Source: Micractinium sp. NFX-FRZ (lineage: Eukaryota; Chlorophyta; Trebouxiophyceae; Chlorellales; Chlorellaceae). Taken from it: DNA of 64,000 nt. Positions 23,058-34,200 of the stretch are shown here, piece by piece. A model generated the notes under the pieces. That model was not told where the DNA came from and did no database searches. It worked only from the letters and a program-made list of their open reading frames with translations. Location of the stretch: contig JAPTJF010000001.1 in assembly GCA_029339195.1 (NCBI GenBank), positions 310,001-374,000 of the forward strand, given 5' to 3'. The translations under genes and the position numbers were made by a program. Within the stretch, counting starts at the first letter, position 1. Every line of letters starts with the position of its first letter.

Positions 23058-24548
23058 CAGGGGCAGCAGTAGCAGCTGCATGATGACCCGCCCTGCCTGC
23101 CAGAACAGCGTTCTAGGAGCCCGTCCAATAGCCTTTACTATTCATCGCCAAGCCGCTGGTGGCCACGCAAATTGAGCCATTCATTTTGTCATGCCCACCT
23201 CCCCTTTCCTTCGACATAAGATAACTATCGCTCTCAGCAGATGATGTCGGGAGCTAATGCTGCTGGCGCTCAGGCTCCTTTGTCGTCGGGAGCTGGCGCT
23301 GCTGGCCGCCCAACCTCCGTCCGCCGCGATGGCGGTTTGTTTGCCGCGCCCTGCACACACGAGTTCATACATGCTTCGCACCCCTGATGGCCCCACGCTT
23401 CTGTGGTGGCCAGCTGGCACCCCATGGGAAATGGGAATGGAATTTTGGCGCACTTGGCTGCAATGCACAGAAACCTGCAGAGGTGCGGTTGTGACAGGGT
23501 GGGCGAGGCATCAAGCAGGCCAGCAGGTGCGCAGAGAGCAGTGCAGAACGGGGCGTTCAACCAAGAATAACAGATCATTTACATGGGTGTGGGCATTTTA
23601 GTTCGACATACATGCTGTACTGAACGAGTGTGCGTTGTTGATTGGAGAGGGCCTTGTGCCAGCCCACCCGCAGTGGCGCTGAGCTGGAAGCAAACTGCCT
23701 GCCGAAACTCTGAACCCTCCTTCAGAATCGCCCCCGAAATACAACTTTGCATCTCTGGCTCTACCAGTGTGCTTCCGCACCTTCCACACCCGTGCCTTCG
23801 CCACCCCTGCCTGCTGGACTCCCTGCGCCCTCCCCGCCTCCCTCCCAATGCTCTTCCTCAGCTGGCCCCTGCGCATCCAGCATTGTGCGCGCAACACAAG
23901 GTTGTTGCAGAGGCAGGGGCGAGGCACGGCGAGGTGCGGGGTTGGCAGGGCAGCTTGCAGGCAGCAGGTCAGGCGGACGGATGCACGCCACATGCCTCAC
24001 TGCCCTCTCGCTGCCTCGACCCACATGCGGCTGGTGCTGCGCGTGCTTGCCCTCGCCGCTCCTCCCCTGCAAACTTTGCTGCTTGCAAGGGCCGGCCCTC
24101 TGTGCACTCTTGTCCCGCTTTGCCCCTACTTGCCTGGTGGCTCAACTGGCGCATTCATGCATGCTTACAGGGGATTGTGAAATGAATGTGAATACGGTTG
24201 CCATGAATCAATCAAATCAGCGGGTGAGAAGGGCATGGATCAAATGGGGGGGCGGGGTGCAGTGAGAAGTAAGGGGCTGGCAATGCCCGCCGGTGCGTGC
24301 AGGCTACATGGTACAGAGGCAGGCACCGGCGGCGGACCTCGCCGCGCTGGGCATGGGTGGAAAGCAGAGGTGCCTTGGGCGGCGGCGGCTGGCACGCGCA
24401 CATGAACATTCGTTCGTTTGTTCGTAATTCAGAGGAGAAGCAGGTGGCTGTTGGGCACGAAATGATAGAGCGGGTTGGTTTCAGAAGATTTCGTAAACTC
24501 CCTCAACATGAGTCAATCCCTCAGGAATCAATCTGTGACGAGATGCGC
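23058..24548. other. Convergent intergenic region
   Basis: About 1.5 kb between the stop codons of two convergent genes. No reading frame resembles a known family or shows convincing splice-joined coding sequence. A short direct repeat based on GTCGGGAGCT and CTGCTGGC lies at 23249-23312. A minus-strand TGTAA at 24169-24165 is a possible but distant SppA poly(A) signal. Confidence 0.5.
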
Positions 24549-27500
24549 TCAATCGTCAAACAGGCCCCCAGTGCTGCCGCCGGCGCCGCCAAACAGGCCA
24601 GTTGCCGGCTCAGCCTGCAGCACCTGCGAAGCCACTCCCTCCACAGAGATGTCTGGCATGGCAGCCATCACACGCCCAGAAGACAGACCCTCCAGCCCCT
24701 GCACAGCGGAGGCGACGCCGCTGCCGCTGCCGCTGCCGCTGCCGCTGCCCAGGCCGGCAGCCAGTGCTTGGAGGAGCAGCGGGGCCCCGGCTGCGGCGTT
24801 GGTGGCCTGCACACCGCTGGCTGCGGAGCCGCCCAGGAGCGACTGCAGCAGCAGCACTCCCAGGGCTGCGGGGGCGGAGGCCGATGCACCGACGCCCAGG
24901 AGCTGCAGCGGCGAGGTCTGCAGACGGGAGGGCGGAGGGAGGGAGGGAGTGTGTGGAGGTGAGCTGTCTGCAGACCGATGCCGCCTGCATTCTGCCAGGC
25001 CTGCCGCCTGTTCCCTGCCCACCTTGTCGCAACAGCCCAAACCTGACGTGCTCTGCCTGCCCCTCACTTGATTAAGCACTTGTCTGCACACTCGCACACA
25101 CTTGCCGCCTGCTGCCTCCCTCTGACCCTGAATCCCTTGAAAGCAAGCCCTCACTTGGCCTCCTCCCCCGGGGCGTGCAACACCTCCCTGCCTTCCCCCC
25201 TCCCTCCCTCTTCCCCGCCCTTGCACCACCCCACCACCCCACCCAGCACCAGCACCGTTGTTCTGTCGCACCCACTCACCCGAGCGCGCGACACCTCCAG
25301 CACCCGCACCGGCTCGTCAAGCTTGAGCCCCGCCGCCTGCTTGGCCAGCTGCACTGCACGGGAGATGCCACCGACGTGATCCACCAGACCCAGCTGCACC
25401 GCACGCTGCCCGCTCCACACGCGGCCCTGGGCAACCTCCTGCGGGCCAGGGGGGACGGAGCAGGGCAGGGCGGGGGCAGCGGGGAGGGGTGGGTGAAGGC
25501 GGGGCGGCAGAGGGGTGCGAGGGAGGGGCACGGGCGCCTGGGAAGGAGGAGCGGTGCAAAAGTGACTGAGCCGCACCTGCATCACGTCCACGCTCATCCC
25601 GCGCCTAGGCCCAAGCACACCCCAGCTACCCCCCGATCGAACCGCCGAACAGACACAAGGCACCCCACCCCACCTGCATCGCCTCGCCGCTCGTCCTGCG
25701 GCCGGGCCCCAGCACGCCCCAGCCAACTTTCAACTGGAAGGGTACAGGCACAGACAGACAAGGCACTCTAGCCGCACCTGCATCGCCTCGATGCTCATCC
25801 CTCGGCTGGCCGCCGCCTTGTCGCGGAACGACTCGTAGGCGTGCTGTGCGGCGGCATCAAACAGCGCCTCCTCCTCCGGGGTGAAGGCCTTGTTCTCGGC
25901 CAGCAGCTGGGCGTACTTGCCCCTGTGTGTAGGGTAGGGGGGAAAGGTGGTTGGTGAGAGGAGAGTGTTGGGGCAGGAAGGGGGATGAGATAGAGGCCCA
26001 GATGGAGATAGCTGAGGCCTTGTTGTTTGCCAGCAGCAGGGCGTACTGGTGCCCTGGGTCTGCACCCCCTTGCCTGCCCGCCACCCCCCTCGTCTGCTCA
26101 GCACCTGCCTGCTGAATACAACACCGCAATCTGTCCCCTCTACATGCACACATGGCACACACACTTGCCGCCCCCCTCACCTGCTAAGCACCTCCTTGCT
26201 GTACCCGATGCGCTCATACAGCTGGCGCAGGTTGAACTTGCCTGCAGAGCCGTGGGGGGGAGGCGGGGGGCAGGGACGTCAGGGGGCAGGGGGCGGGGCG
26301 AGGCAGGAGGCGCGTGAGAGGTATGCGGCGCAGGAGGAGGGCACAGGAAGCTGCGGTGTGCAGGCAAACAGGCAGGAAGAGATGGGCAGGCAGCAATGCA
26401 CACGGAAACCCCGTTACCGTGACTCCGCGGATGCTGCCGGTGGTGGTAAAGAGCGCCTTGGCAACCACCCTGGAGGCAGGCTCACAGCAAGCATCCACCC
26501 GACCCTCCCACAGAGCAGAAGGCACCCCCCCCCCCCCCCGGTTCCCCCCAACCCCACCTGTCACCACGCCGATGCTGCCGGTGATGGTGAGCGCCTCTGC
26601 CACCACCTGGGAGCAGGCCATAGCCATGTAGTATCCGCCGGAGGCCGCCACGTCAGCCATGCTGGCGATGACGGGCTTGACCTGCAGGGGGGAGGAAGCG
26701 ACAGCAAGGTGGTTGGGTGGGTGTTCAGCGTTTGCAGTGCGTGGCAAGGCGCGCCATGCCAGGCCCAGGATCCTTCCTCACACATCGAGTGGCCGCCCAT
26801 AAACACCACGCCTTGCACACTGAGAAATTGGGTGTTGAGCCTGGCCGAACATACAAATATATAATACATCACAAACCGTGCTCGTGCCTCACCTTTGCCA
26901 GCTCCTGGATTTCCTTCCACATCAGGTCGCTGGCCAGGGCATCGCCGCCGGGGGAGTCGACACGCAGCACCACGGCGGCAATGTTCTGCAACGGGTAACC
27001 AAGAAGGTTGGGGATGGGAGGCGCGTGAGCAGGCGGCGCGTGGGCAGGCAAACATGAGGAGCCTGCTCAGCCCCATGCCCCAGCCCCCGCCGTCGCCAAC
27101 CGTGGAGGCACTCGTGTCGCAAGGCGCCGCCTGGGTGGGGGCTGCAGACAAGTCTTAATTCCACCCCACCTCCACCCTTTCCAGGCCCCCGCCATGCCGT
27201 TGTTCAGCCTCCCAGCTGACCGATTAGCTCAGCCGACCAGAAGAAAGAAAGCAACAGTGGAACACACGCATGCACCAAAGTAGCAACCCCCCCCACACAC
27301 CTTGTTCTTGTTCTTCTCGAGCCCATGCCAAGCAGCTGGCCAAACAACCTCACCAACCCACAGAAACACGCACCCTCCAACATAGCGTCCCCCGCCCCAC
27401 CCACACTCACCTTGTTCTTCTTCAGCCCCCTCAGCTGGCTGATGACCTGGGTGCTCGTGATGGAGCCGCCGGTGCCGCCGCCGGTGCCTGTGATGGCGCC

Positions 27501-30500
27501 TGCAGGGCAGAGCGTGGTGAGGGATAAATGCAACGCGCGGTGGTGAGGCAGGCTGTTGCTGCTGGTGACAGGGCTGCCAGTGCCACCCCCGGTGGGTGCC
27601 GGTGCCAGTAAGGCCAAGGGGGCACACAGCAGCGGCACAGCGCATTCGTTGTCATGGGCAGGGAGGCTCCCTGGACACAGGACTATGGGCAACCTGCCAC
27701 CCTCTACGCCCCCCTGCCCACCACGCCCAACACCGCCCACTGCCCCCACCCCAAGTGCGCCATCGCCGCACCACAGAGATCGGTCAACATGCACCCGCTC
27801 CCAGGCCCCCAGGCCCCCAGGCCCCCAGGCCCGCACCCGAGGCTCTGATGACGGCGATGGACTTGCGCCCGCTCATGCCAAAGGCGGAGGGCGACACCTT
27901 CTTGTACTTAATGTAGCCCACCTTGCGCAGCTCGTCCTCCTTGCCGCCTACGGGGGGAGGAAGGGGGGGAGGGGGGGGGTGCAGAGGGAAAGAAATGTGA
28001 GCGGGATGGGCGGCGGGAGCGAGTGGTGCTTGGGATGCACCCAAGCACGTCCTCCCTGCCGCCCGAGGGAAGGGGGAACAGGCACGGGGGAACCAAGCAT
28101 GTTGTGTGCGGGATGGGCGGGAGCGATTTGCGCTTGGGATGCCCACCTGGCGCAGCTTGCCCTGAAGAAGGGAGGCAGACATGGGGAAGGAAGCGAGAAT
28201 GCACCACCCGCACCTCCTCACCTGCCCTGCCGGACCCCCGCAGCACGCCACGGCAGCCGCCTCACAGCCACCACCCGCCATGCACCAGCGCCTCACACCC
28301 CCATCAACTCCGCCCATCGCCCCACTCCCACCCCTCCCTAGTGTCCCACCATGCCCGCTCCCTCTCACCGGTGCGCTCCTTCAAGATCTCCTCCACCTCG
28401 CTCTCGTACTTGAGGCCGTCCACAAAGCCGCGCTGCTGGAACACGGCCTGGTCGTACACGCCCTCATCCAGGAAGGCGGCCACCTGTGTGTGTGTGGGGG
28501 GGGGGGGCAAAGGGGTTGATTGTGAGTCGCATGCGCAAGCCTCAGGCTTCTTGTTGCTTGAAGCACGGTCAAGTAGTGCGCTGCCTCATCCAGGAAGGCG
28601 GCCACCTGCGGGGGAAGTGGGAGGCGGGGCAAGAAGGGGTGGGTTGGTTGTAAGTGGACTGTGCTGGGGGGCAGGGAGGAGAGGGAGGGGACACATCCCA
28701 TCACCATCACTTAAGCCGATGATGTTCCTTTTGAGCACTATTTCTTGCGTCCAAATCCCCCCACCCGCCCCTCCACCCGCACCCACCTCCTCCTCGCTCA
28801 TCCCCCGCGCCGCCGCCACGTGGGCCAGGAAGCCGCCGTAAATGTCGTCCAGCAGCGCGGTCAGCTGCTCACGCTGCGCCTCGCTCATGTCGGCACGCAG
28901 CAGCTGGTCGCCCGCGCTCTTGTACTTGCCGATGCGACGCACCTCGGGCTGTGAACAGCAGGCGGCGGGAGGTGGCATACGATGTGACTGACGCTGAGGG
29001 AGGTGAGCAGGCAGGGGTGGCGGTGCTCTGTTGCTTGCCGGCGCGCCCACCTGCACCCCCGCTTCTTGCAGCACCTCCCGCAGCGGGATGATGCCCCCCA
29101 CCTGGCCTCACCCCATGTACTCTGCTTGCTAGCCTCACCCAACCAACTTCACACATACAGAACTATAACTACAAGCCACACCATGTGCTGTGTAGTTGGT
29201 CAGCACCCACCTGCACGCCCGCCTTCTCCAGCGCCTCCCTCAGGAAGGTGCCCGCCACCGACAGCCCGCGCAGGCTCAGGGAGGCGGTGGGCGGGCAGTA
29301 CACCTCGCCGAAGCAGGAGGCCAGGAAGTACTCCTTCTCGCCGCCGCTGCAGGCAGGCGGGCAGACAGGGGGGGCGGGGGGCGGCTTCAAGAAGGCAACG
29401 GAACTGCATGTCCATGTGCCTATTCCTTGAAATCTTCAAAAGCTGGCCGGAAGCGCCCCTTAGACAACACCAGCATTACAACTGCGGGAAACAAACAAGC
29501 AGGCGGGTTGCTCACCGCTCCAGGTAGGCAATGGAGAACTTGCCCGACTTCTTGAAGTACTCGACGTGCCTCTTCACCTCCTCCAGCTTGCCCCAGCCGC
29601 AGGCCAGGGGCTCAACCTTGACCACCACCCCCACGATGCGCGGGTCCAAGGCTGCCTTGCGCAGGCATTCGCACAGCTGCGGCAGCGAGGTGGTCTGGGA
29701 GAAGCGGCCCTGCAGGCAGGGGCGGAGGGGGGGGGGCGGGGGAGAGGGGGGGACGCAGCGGTGAGGGGGGAAGGCAGGTGGGAGGGCAGAGGGGAGGGGG
29801 AGGGGGCAACTTTGAGAGGGCCAGGCAGGTGGGACTGGTGGAGGCGAGGGAGTGGATGGGTGGGGTGGGCAGAGAAGACAGGGAGGCGGGCGGGTGTGGC
29901 AGAGGATAGAATGTCACGGGAAACAGGGGCAGGTCAAGGGTAGGCAGGGAGGGGGAGGCAGGGCGGGCGCACAAGGCTGTGGCCTAGCGCTCGAGGCTGC
30001 TTGCCGCACCCTCTGTTGCACCGCCGTCGAGGCCACGCAAGTCCGCCTCCCTCCCGCACATGCATCCCTCCCTCCTCCCCGTCTCTTCACCGACCAATCG
30101 CCCAGGCCACGCACCCAACTCCTCCTGCCCCCTTCCCCAGGACCCGCCCTCCTGCCCACCTGCGGCTGCTCCGCAATCTCTCCCCCCAGCTTCAGCGTGA
30201 GCACCGACTCGGACTTGAAGCGGCGCCAGGGCAGGGCAAAGGCGAGCTTGGCGGAGGTCAGAAACTTGGCGCCCCCGCTGGGCTCCACATATTCCAGCTC
30301 AATCTCTGGCAGCGCCTCGACCTCCTCCCCTGCCTGCTTCCCCTCCTCTGCTGGCTGCTGCTGGTGCTCTGCCGCAGGGGCGGTGGTGTTTGGCGCGTCG
30401 GTGCCGGCCTCCGCCTCGGCCCGCACCGACAGCCGGGCTGGGCGCCGGGCAGCAGCACGGGCTGTGCGGCGGGCTCCTGCAAACAGTGGGACAGCGGGGA

Positions 30501-30827
30501 GGAGGGAAGATCAGCAGCACAGTCAACCGTGTCGCGCTGCTGCTGGATGGGCGCTGTCTGCTTCCAGAGTGCCTGGCTGGCGGCGGGGGTTGCCGCCAGT
30601 GGCAGCGGCGGCGGCAGCAGGACCACAGCAAAGGCGCTCTGCGCGATGGCTGCGCTTCCCTTCATGATCAGTAGCATCATGCGGCAGCCCCAGATGCAGG
30701 GCTGCATACAGCGATTGGGCGCGGGAGTGCAGGAGCAGTGGTAGGGAGCCACGCAGAACGCACCAGGCCGGGCAAGCGCCAATCCAACGCCAGGACGTGC
30801 CACTCCAGTGGTGCAGGTGGCCGCCAT
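24549..30827 (-). CDS. SPPA: Plastid signal peptide peptidase SppA (protease IV)
   Basis: 14 exons, 712 residues: 30827-30764, 30476-30160, 29709-29516, 29346-29211, 28948-28787, 28483-28369, 27947-27837, 27499-27411, 26985-26893, 26681-26558, 26241-26181, 25922-25778, 25438-25280, 24917-24549. Exon 1 plus exon 2 give a transit peptide ([20 protein letters not shown], then an Arg/Ala stretch); this ATG was chosen because only it joins exon 2 in phase. The tandem-domain serine protease is complete: Lys247 in GKYKSAGD as general base, [19 protein letters not shown], nucleophile Ser441 in [24 protein letters not shown] and [23 protein letters not shown]. Plant SppA is a light-induced thylakoid protease. 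The C-terminal Gly/Ser/Ala-rich extension (last exon) is an addition. At least seven introns carry exon-edge copies. Confidence 0.95.
25571..25710 (-). repeat. Two roughly 100-base tandem copies upstream of SppA exon 12 donor edge
   Basis: The junction at 25773-25803 (end of exon 12, GMSIEAMQ codons and donor) recurs at 25574-25610 and 25671-25710. Flanking intron sequence (the AGACA, CAAGGCAC and CCCAGC blocks) is shared as well, so the unit is about 100 bases long. Confidence 0.88.
26012..26060 (-). repeat. Copy of SppA exon 12 acceptor edge
   Basis: Resembles 25882-25927 (start of exon 12, [11 protein letters not shown] codons). The copy lies in the intron immediately upstream. Confidence 0.78.
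26413..26480 (-). repeat. Copy of SppA exon 10 donor edge
   Basis: Resembles 26556-26620 (TITGSIGVV codons and donor), with several substitutions and a changed donor. Confidence 0.75.
27299..27342 (-). repeat. Copy of SppA exon 8 donor edge
   Basis: Resembles 27409-27441 (end of exon 8, LRGLKKNK codons); the block CCTTGTTCTT is identical. Confidence 0.75.
27558..27608 (-). repeat. Copy of SppA exon 8 acceptor edge
   Basis: Resembles 27448-27503 (start of exon 8, [15 protein letters not shown] codons). With the copy at 27299-27342, both edges of this small exon are duplicated on their own sides. Confidence 0.72.
27800..27832. repeat. 9-base tandem repeat
   Basis: CCAGGCCCC-type unit repeated about three and a half times inside SppA intron 7. 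Confidence 0.8.
28044..28170 (-). repeat. Two weak copies of SppA exon 7 acceptor edge
   Basis: 28044-28067 and 28146-28170 each resemble part of 27920-27951 (start of exon 7, [10 protein letters not shown] codons). Confidence 0.5.
28584..28608 (-). repeat. Copy of SppA exon 6 acceptor edge
   Basis: About 24 bases are practically identical to 28462-28485 (start of exon 6, VAAFLDEG codons and acceptor). Confidence 0.85.
29045..29095 (-). repeat. Copy of SppA exon 4 donor edge
   Basis: Translates as [12 protein letters not shown] beside the true exon's [10 protein letters not shown], and keeps the CAG/GTGGG donor (source 29203-29255). Confidence 0.82.
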
Positions 30828-31215
30828 TGAAGTGTGGAAGCGAGAAAGAAGAACTTGGTCGGGCGGTGGATGATCGGAGCTCTGCCGGCTGTTACGGAGG
30901 CGATATGTTATGTCAAAGCGACAATGGAGCAAAATATGGTGGCTTTGTGCTCTCCGAGAGGCTAGTCATGCCGCTTCCGCACACACAGGCAGGCCAGCGT
31001 GGCACAAGAATTGGGCAATGGAAACGGTCCTGCCGACGACCGGAAGTGATCGAAACACCCCACGATCAGCCGACATCGGCCCCGACGGCCGCCCAGGGCG
31101 CCAACTGACGTCACATGCTGACCCTTCAATTCCCTGCTGAACACGGGCAGAAGCGCAGCAAGACCTGGGCGCTCGGTTTCAGACAGGCGGGGGGTGTCGA
31201 AGGGCAGCTGGAGGC
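30828..31215. promoter_or_regulatory. Divergent promoter region, SppA / AXDND1-like
   Basis: About 390 bases between divergent start codons. It contains a perfect TGACGTCA palindrome at 31106-31113, about 100 bases before the downstream ATG, a classical bZIP-factor site. Confidence 0.5.
31106..31113. promoter_or_regulatory. TGACGTCA (CRE / ACGT-core) palindrome
   Basis: A perfect 8-base bZIP-type site in the divergent promoter. The match is exact; function is inferred. The same octamer also occurs in introns at 57136-57143 and 61450-61457, so chance is possible. Confidence 0.35.
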
Positions 31216-34200
31216 ATGACGGGGGGAGGGGCAGCTGCCGATGCGGCACCCACCGCCGCCGCCGCCGGGCGGCCGACCAGCCCCGGCCGGCGTGCCAAGC
31301 TGCCGCCCAACCCTGGCTCCACGCTGGTGCGGCCGCAACAGATGCTGCAGCGGCAGCGCCAGGCGGAGTGTGCAGCAGCCGAGCAGGACGCTGCGGCGCT
31401 ACAGCACGTGCTGGGCGGCGGGGATGGCACAGAGTACAGCGCTTTCGGTGCGGCAAGTTTAGAGGCAGCGGCAGCTGGCAGCGCCCCTGCTGGCGAGGAT
31501 GGCCGGCTGTCCAACATGACCCTGCAGGCCCTGCTGCCACAGGGCCCCGGAGGCGGCGGCAGTGGAAATGGAGGCACGCAGGGGATCAGCTTGGGTGCTG
31601 AACCATCGGTGCTCACGGCGCACATCGCAGGCCTAGCTGACGACAGCAGCCTGGTGCAGCGGCAGTTGACCCACCTGCAGGCCAGCACCAGCGGGCATGG
31701 AGGGGGTGGGGGGCTGCCTGGAGGCAGCGACGGACCCCGCTGGGCTGCGGTGGGCAACATACCAGCGCCGCTGCGCAGCGCACGGCACGCCCCCGGCAGG
31801 CGTGAGGTGTTTGTGCTGAGCAAGTGGCTGGAGGTGAGGGGGGCTGTGGCTTGAAAGGGGTGCAGGTAGCCGGGGCTTAGCTTTGGTAGGATGTTCAAGT
31901 TTGAGGGTAGATGTAAGGAGGAGCAAGTGGCTGGGGGTGAGTGGGCCATCAGCAGCAGCAGGTATGGCCACCGAATGTGGGATGGTGGGACAATCATATT
32001 CCACGGCGTGGTTGGTTGTTTCGGCTTGCAATGCGCTGCACTCAGTGACCCATCTGAGGTGCCTCTTGGTAGGCGTCTGCGTTGCTCAGCCAAGTCCACT
32101 GCAGGTGGCGCCGCCAGGGCGAGTGCCGCCCTGGTCGCCCCTCCCACTGCTTCACAGTGTGCGAGTTCATACCACGCACCCCCTTGTCTTTCCCTGCAGG
32201 TGGAGACGCAGCGCTTCAACGCCACCTACGCCCGCAAGGACGAGCGCACCCCGCTGGTCGACTTCCTGCTGCTGGCCGCCGCCAAGGCCAAGGCCATCTA
32301 CAGCCAGGCGTATGCCGAGCTCACGCGGCAGGTGGGTGGCTATTTTTTACGCTGACATCAGCAACCCTTTCAGGGGGGTGGGCGGGGTTAGGGATGGTTG
32401 AAAGGGACGGATGCCGAGCTCGCACAGGGACCTGTTGCCTGCAACATTGCAGCAGGGCGGTGCCCATTGTGCAGCCTTGTAAAAAGCAGTCGGGGGTCAT
32501 GCTGAGCTGGCACGACAGGAAGCTGCTGCTGGTGCCTGTATGTACTGGGGGAAGGAGTGCCGAGCTCACACGCAGAGGGCCCTGTTTATCACAACAATGT
32601 GCAACTATGTAGCAGGGTGCCCGATTTGCAGCCCTTGGGGAAGAGGTGGGGATGAAGGGGGCATGCTGCTGCCGCTGGGGAAGGAGGGCCGACGGTGTGG
32701 AGGTGTCCCACAAGTGTGTCCCAGGGAGTAAACCAAGCTGCTGCCGCCTGCCACCATTGCTCCCCAGTTGCCGCCCGGCCCGCTCGCCTGACCCTCGACC
32801 ACCCACCTTCTGGCTGCCCTTCCGGCTGCCTGCCTCGAGTACTTGCAGGTCACGCAGCACTGCGAGGAGCGGGGGCGGCTGATGGCGGATGTGTGGATTG
32901 GCTACGCAGCCATGCTAGACAGGTAACTGACAGTGTGTGGGTAGAATACTCCCTTCACTTTCCAATAGTGGGAGGCAAAAAAGGGAGGCAGGTTTGCGGC
33001 CGTGATAGACATGCACCCTACCAACTAGGTTGGGAGGGGTGCAGATGGCTGGACAGGGGAAAGGAGGTGCACCTGCAGCTGGCAGAGCTGCTCGGCCCGC
33101 TGCTTGTGCCCTGCCACAAGCAAAAGCCCCCGCGCTCCGCACATACCGCCGCTTTGTCCGGCACCACTCCCTGCCTGTGCCCGCCCACCCCACCTTGCAC
33201 GCCACCCCACTCCACCCTCGCCCCCCTGCAGCGTGCTGAGCCGCGTGCATGCCGCGTACGCTGTGGTCAAGGACCGTGCCGAGCGTGCCGAGGTGTGGCT
33301 GCAGATGGCGGAGGGGCAGCTGGAGCAGGAGCGGGCCAGCGCAGATGCGTACAAGGTGAGGAAAGCATGGGGTGTTTGAGGGGGCATTGGCGCCTAGCCC
33401 CGTGAACACTCCTCCCACTCCTCAGTCCTCCCTCCCTGAAGCTTCCAATCCCAAAACTCGCCCCCTCACCGCCAATTTCCCCCCGGCCTTTCGCCCCCCG
33501 TCTTCGCTCCCTCTCTTACAGCTGTGCATGCATACGCACGCACACATGCGCATACACGTAGTCGGAACCGCATGAGTTTAAAAGGTGGCTCGCCTGACCC
33601 CGCAAGTGGCCCACCCGCCCTGCCCTTTCTCCTGAAGTCTAAGAACACAACCTTCCCTCCCTCCCGCCCTCTGTTACAGATGGAGCTGCAAGACGAGGTG
33701 GCCCGCCTGCGAGCCGAGCTGACCGCCGCCCTGAGCATGGGCGGGGGCGGGGGCCACGTGGATGTGATGGCAACGGTGCTGGGGCCCCGGGGGGGCGGGT
33801 CGACGCGCGGCAGCGGCAGCGGCTCGGCGCGGGGCAGCACCTCGGCGCACGGCTCGAATCGGAACAGCGGGTCGGCGGGAGGTGAGGCAGGGGCAGGGTG
33901 GGGCGGGGTATGTGTGCGTGTGTGCACATGTGTGTGTGAGCGGAGTTGGAGGGAAGGGGGGGCTGGGTGAGTGGCAATCAGATGGTGAGGCGGGGGTGAA
34001 ACTGGTGTGTGTTGTGGTAGGACGCATGGTTGTGCAGAGAGTAGCGAGTTGAGTCAGGCGCTCGGCTCAGCGGGGGGGTGGGGCAGGGCGCGGCCGGCGG
34101 TGCGGGACAGCACGGGAATGTGTGGGGGGAGTGCTACTTGCCTGGGGGGCTGGGCAATCATACGGAGCACATGCTCTCTCTGCTGCCCCCTGGCCCTTAC

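Noticed and set aside
23583..24185. 200-codon plus-strand frame in the convergent region
   Set aside because: Composition is UTR-like and Cys/Ser/Pro-rich, with no recognisable domain, no upstream regulatory sign and no splice partners.
27800..27832. Short tandem repeat considered as a CRISPR-like array
   Set aside because: The 9-base units have no spacers, in a eukaryotic intron; it is a simple minisatellite. No CRISPR array, insertion sequence or transposase was seen in the window.
29045..29095. Possible extra SppA exon encoding [12 protein letters not shown]
   Set aside because: It duplicates the end of exon 4. The known family joins EKAGVQ directly to [14 protein letters not shown], so inserting it would repeat a segment.
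30500..30665. Minus-strand ATG at 30665 as SppA start
   Set aside because: Its frame does not match exon 2. The ATG at 30827 joins in phase and completes a transit peptide.
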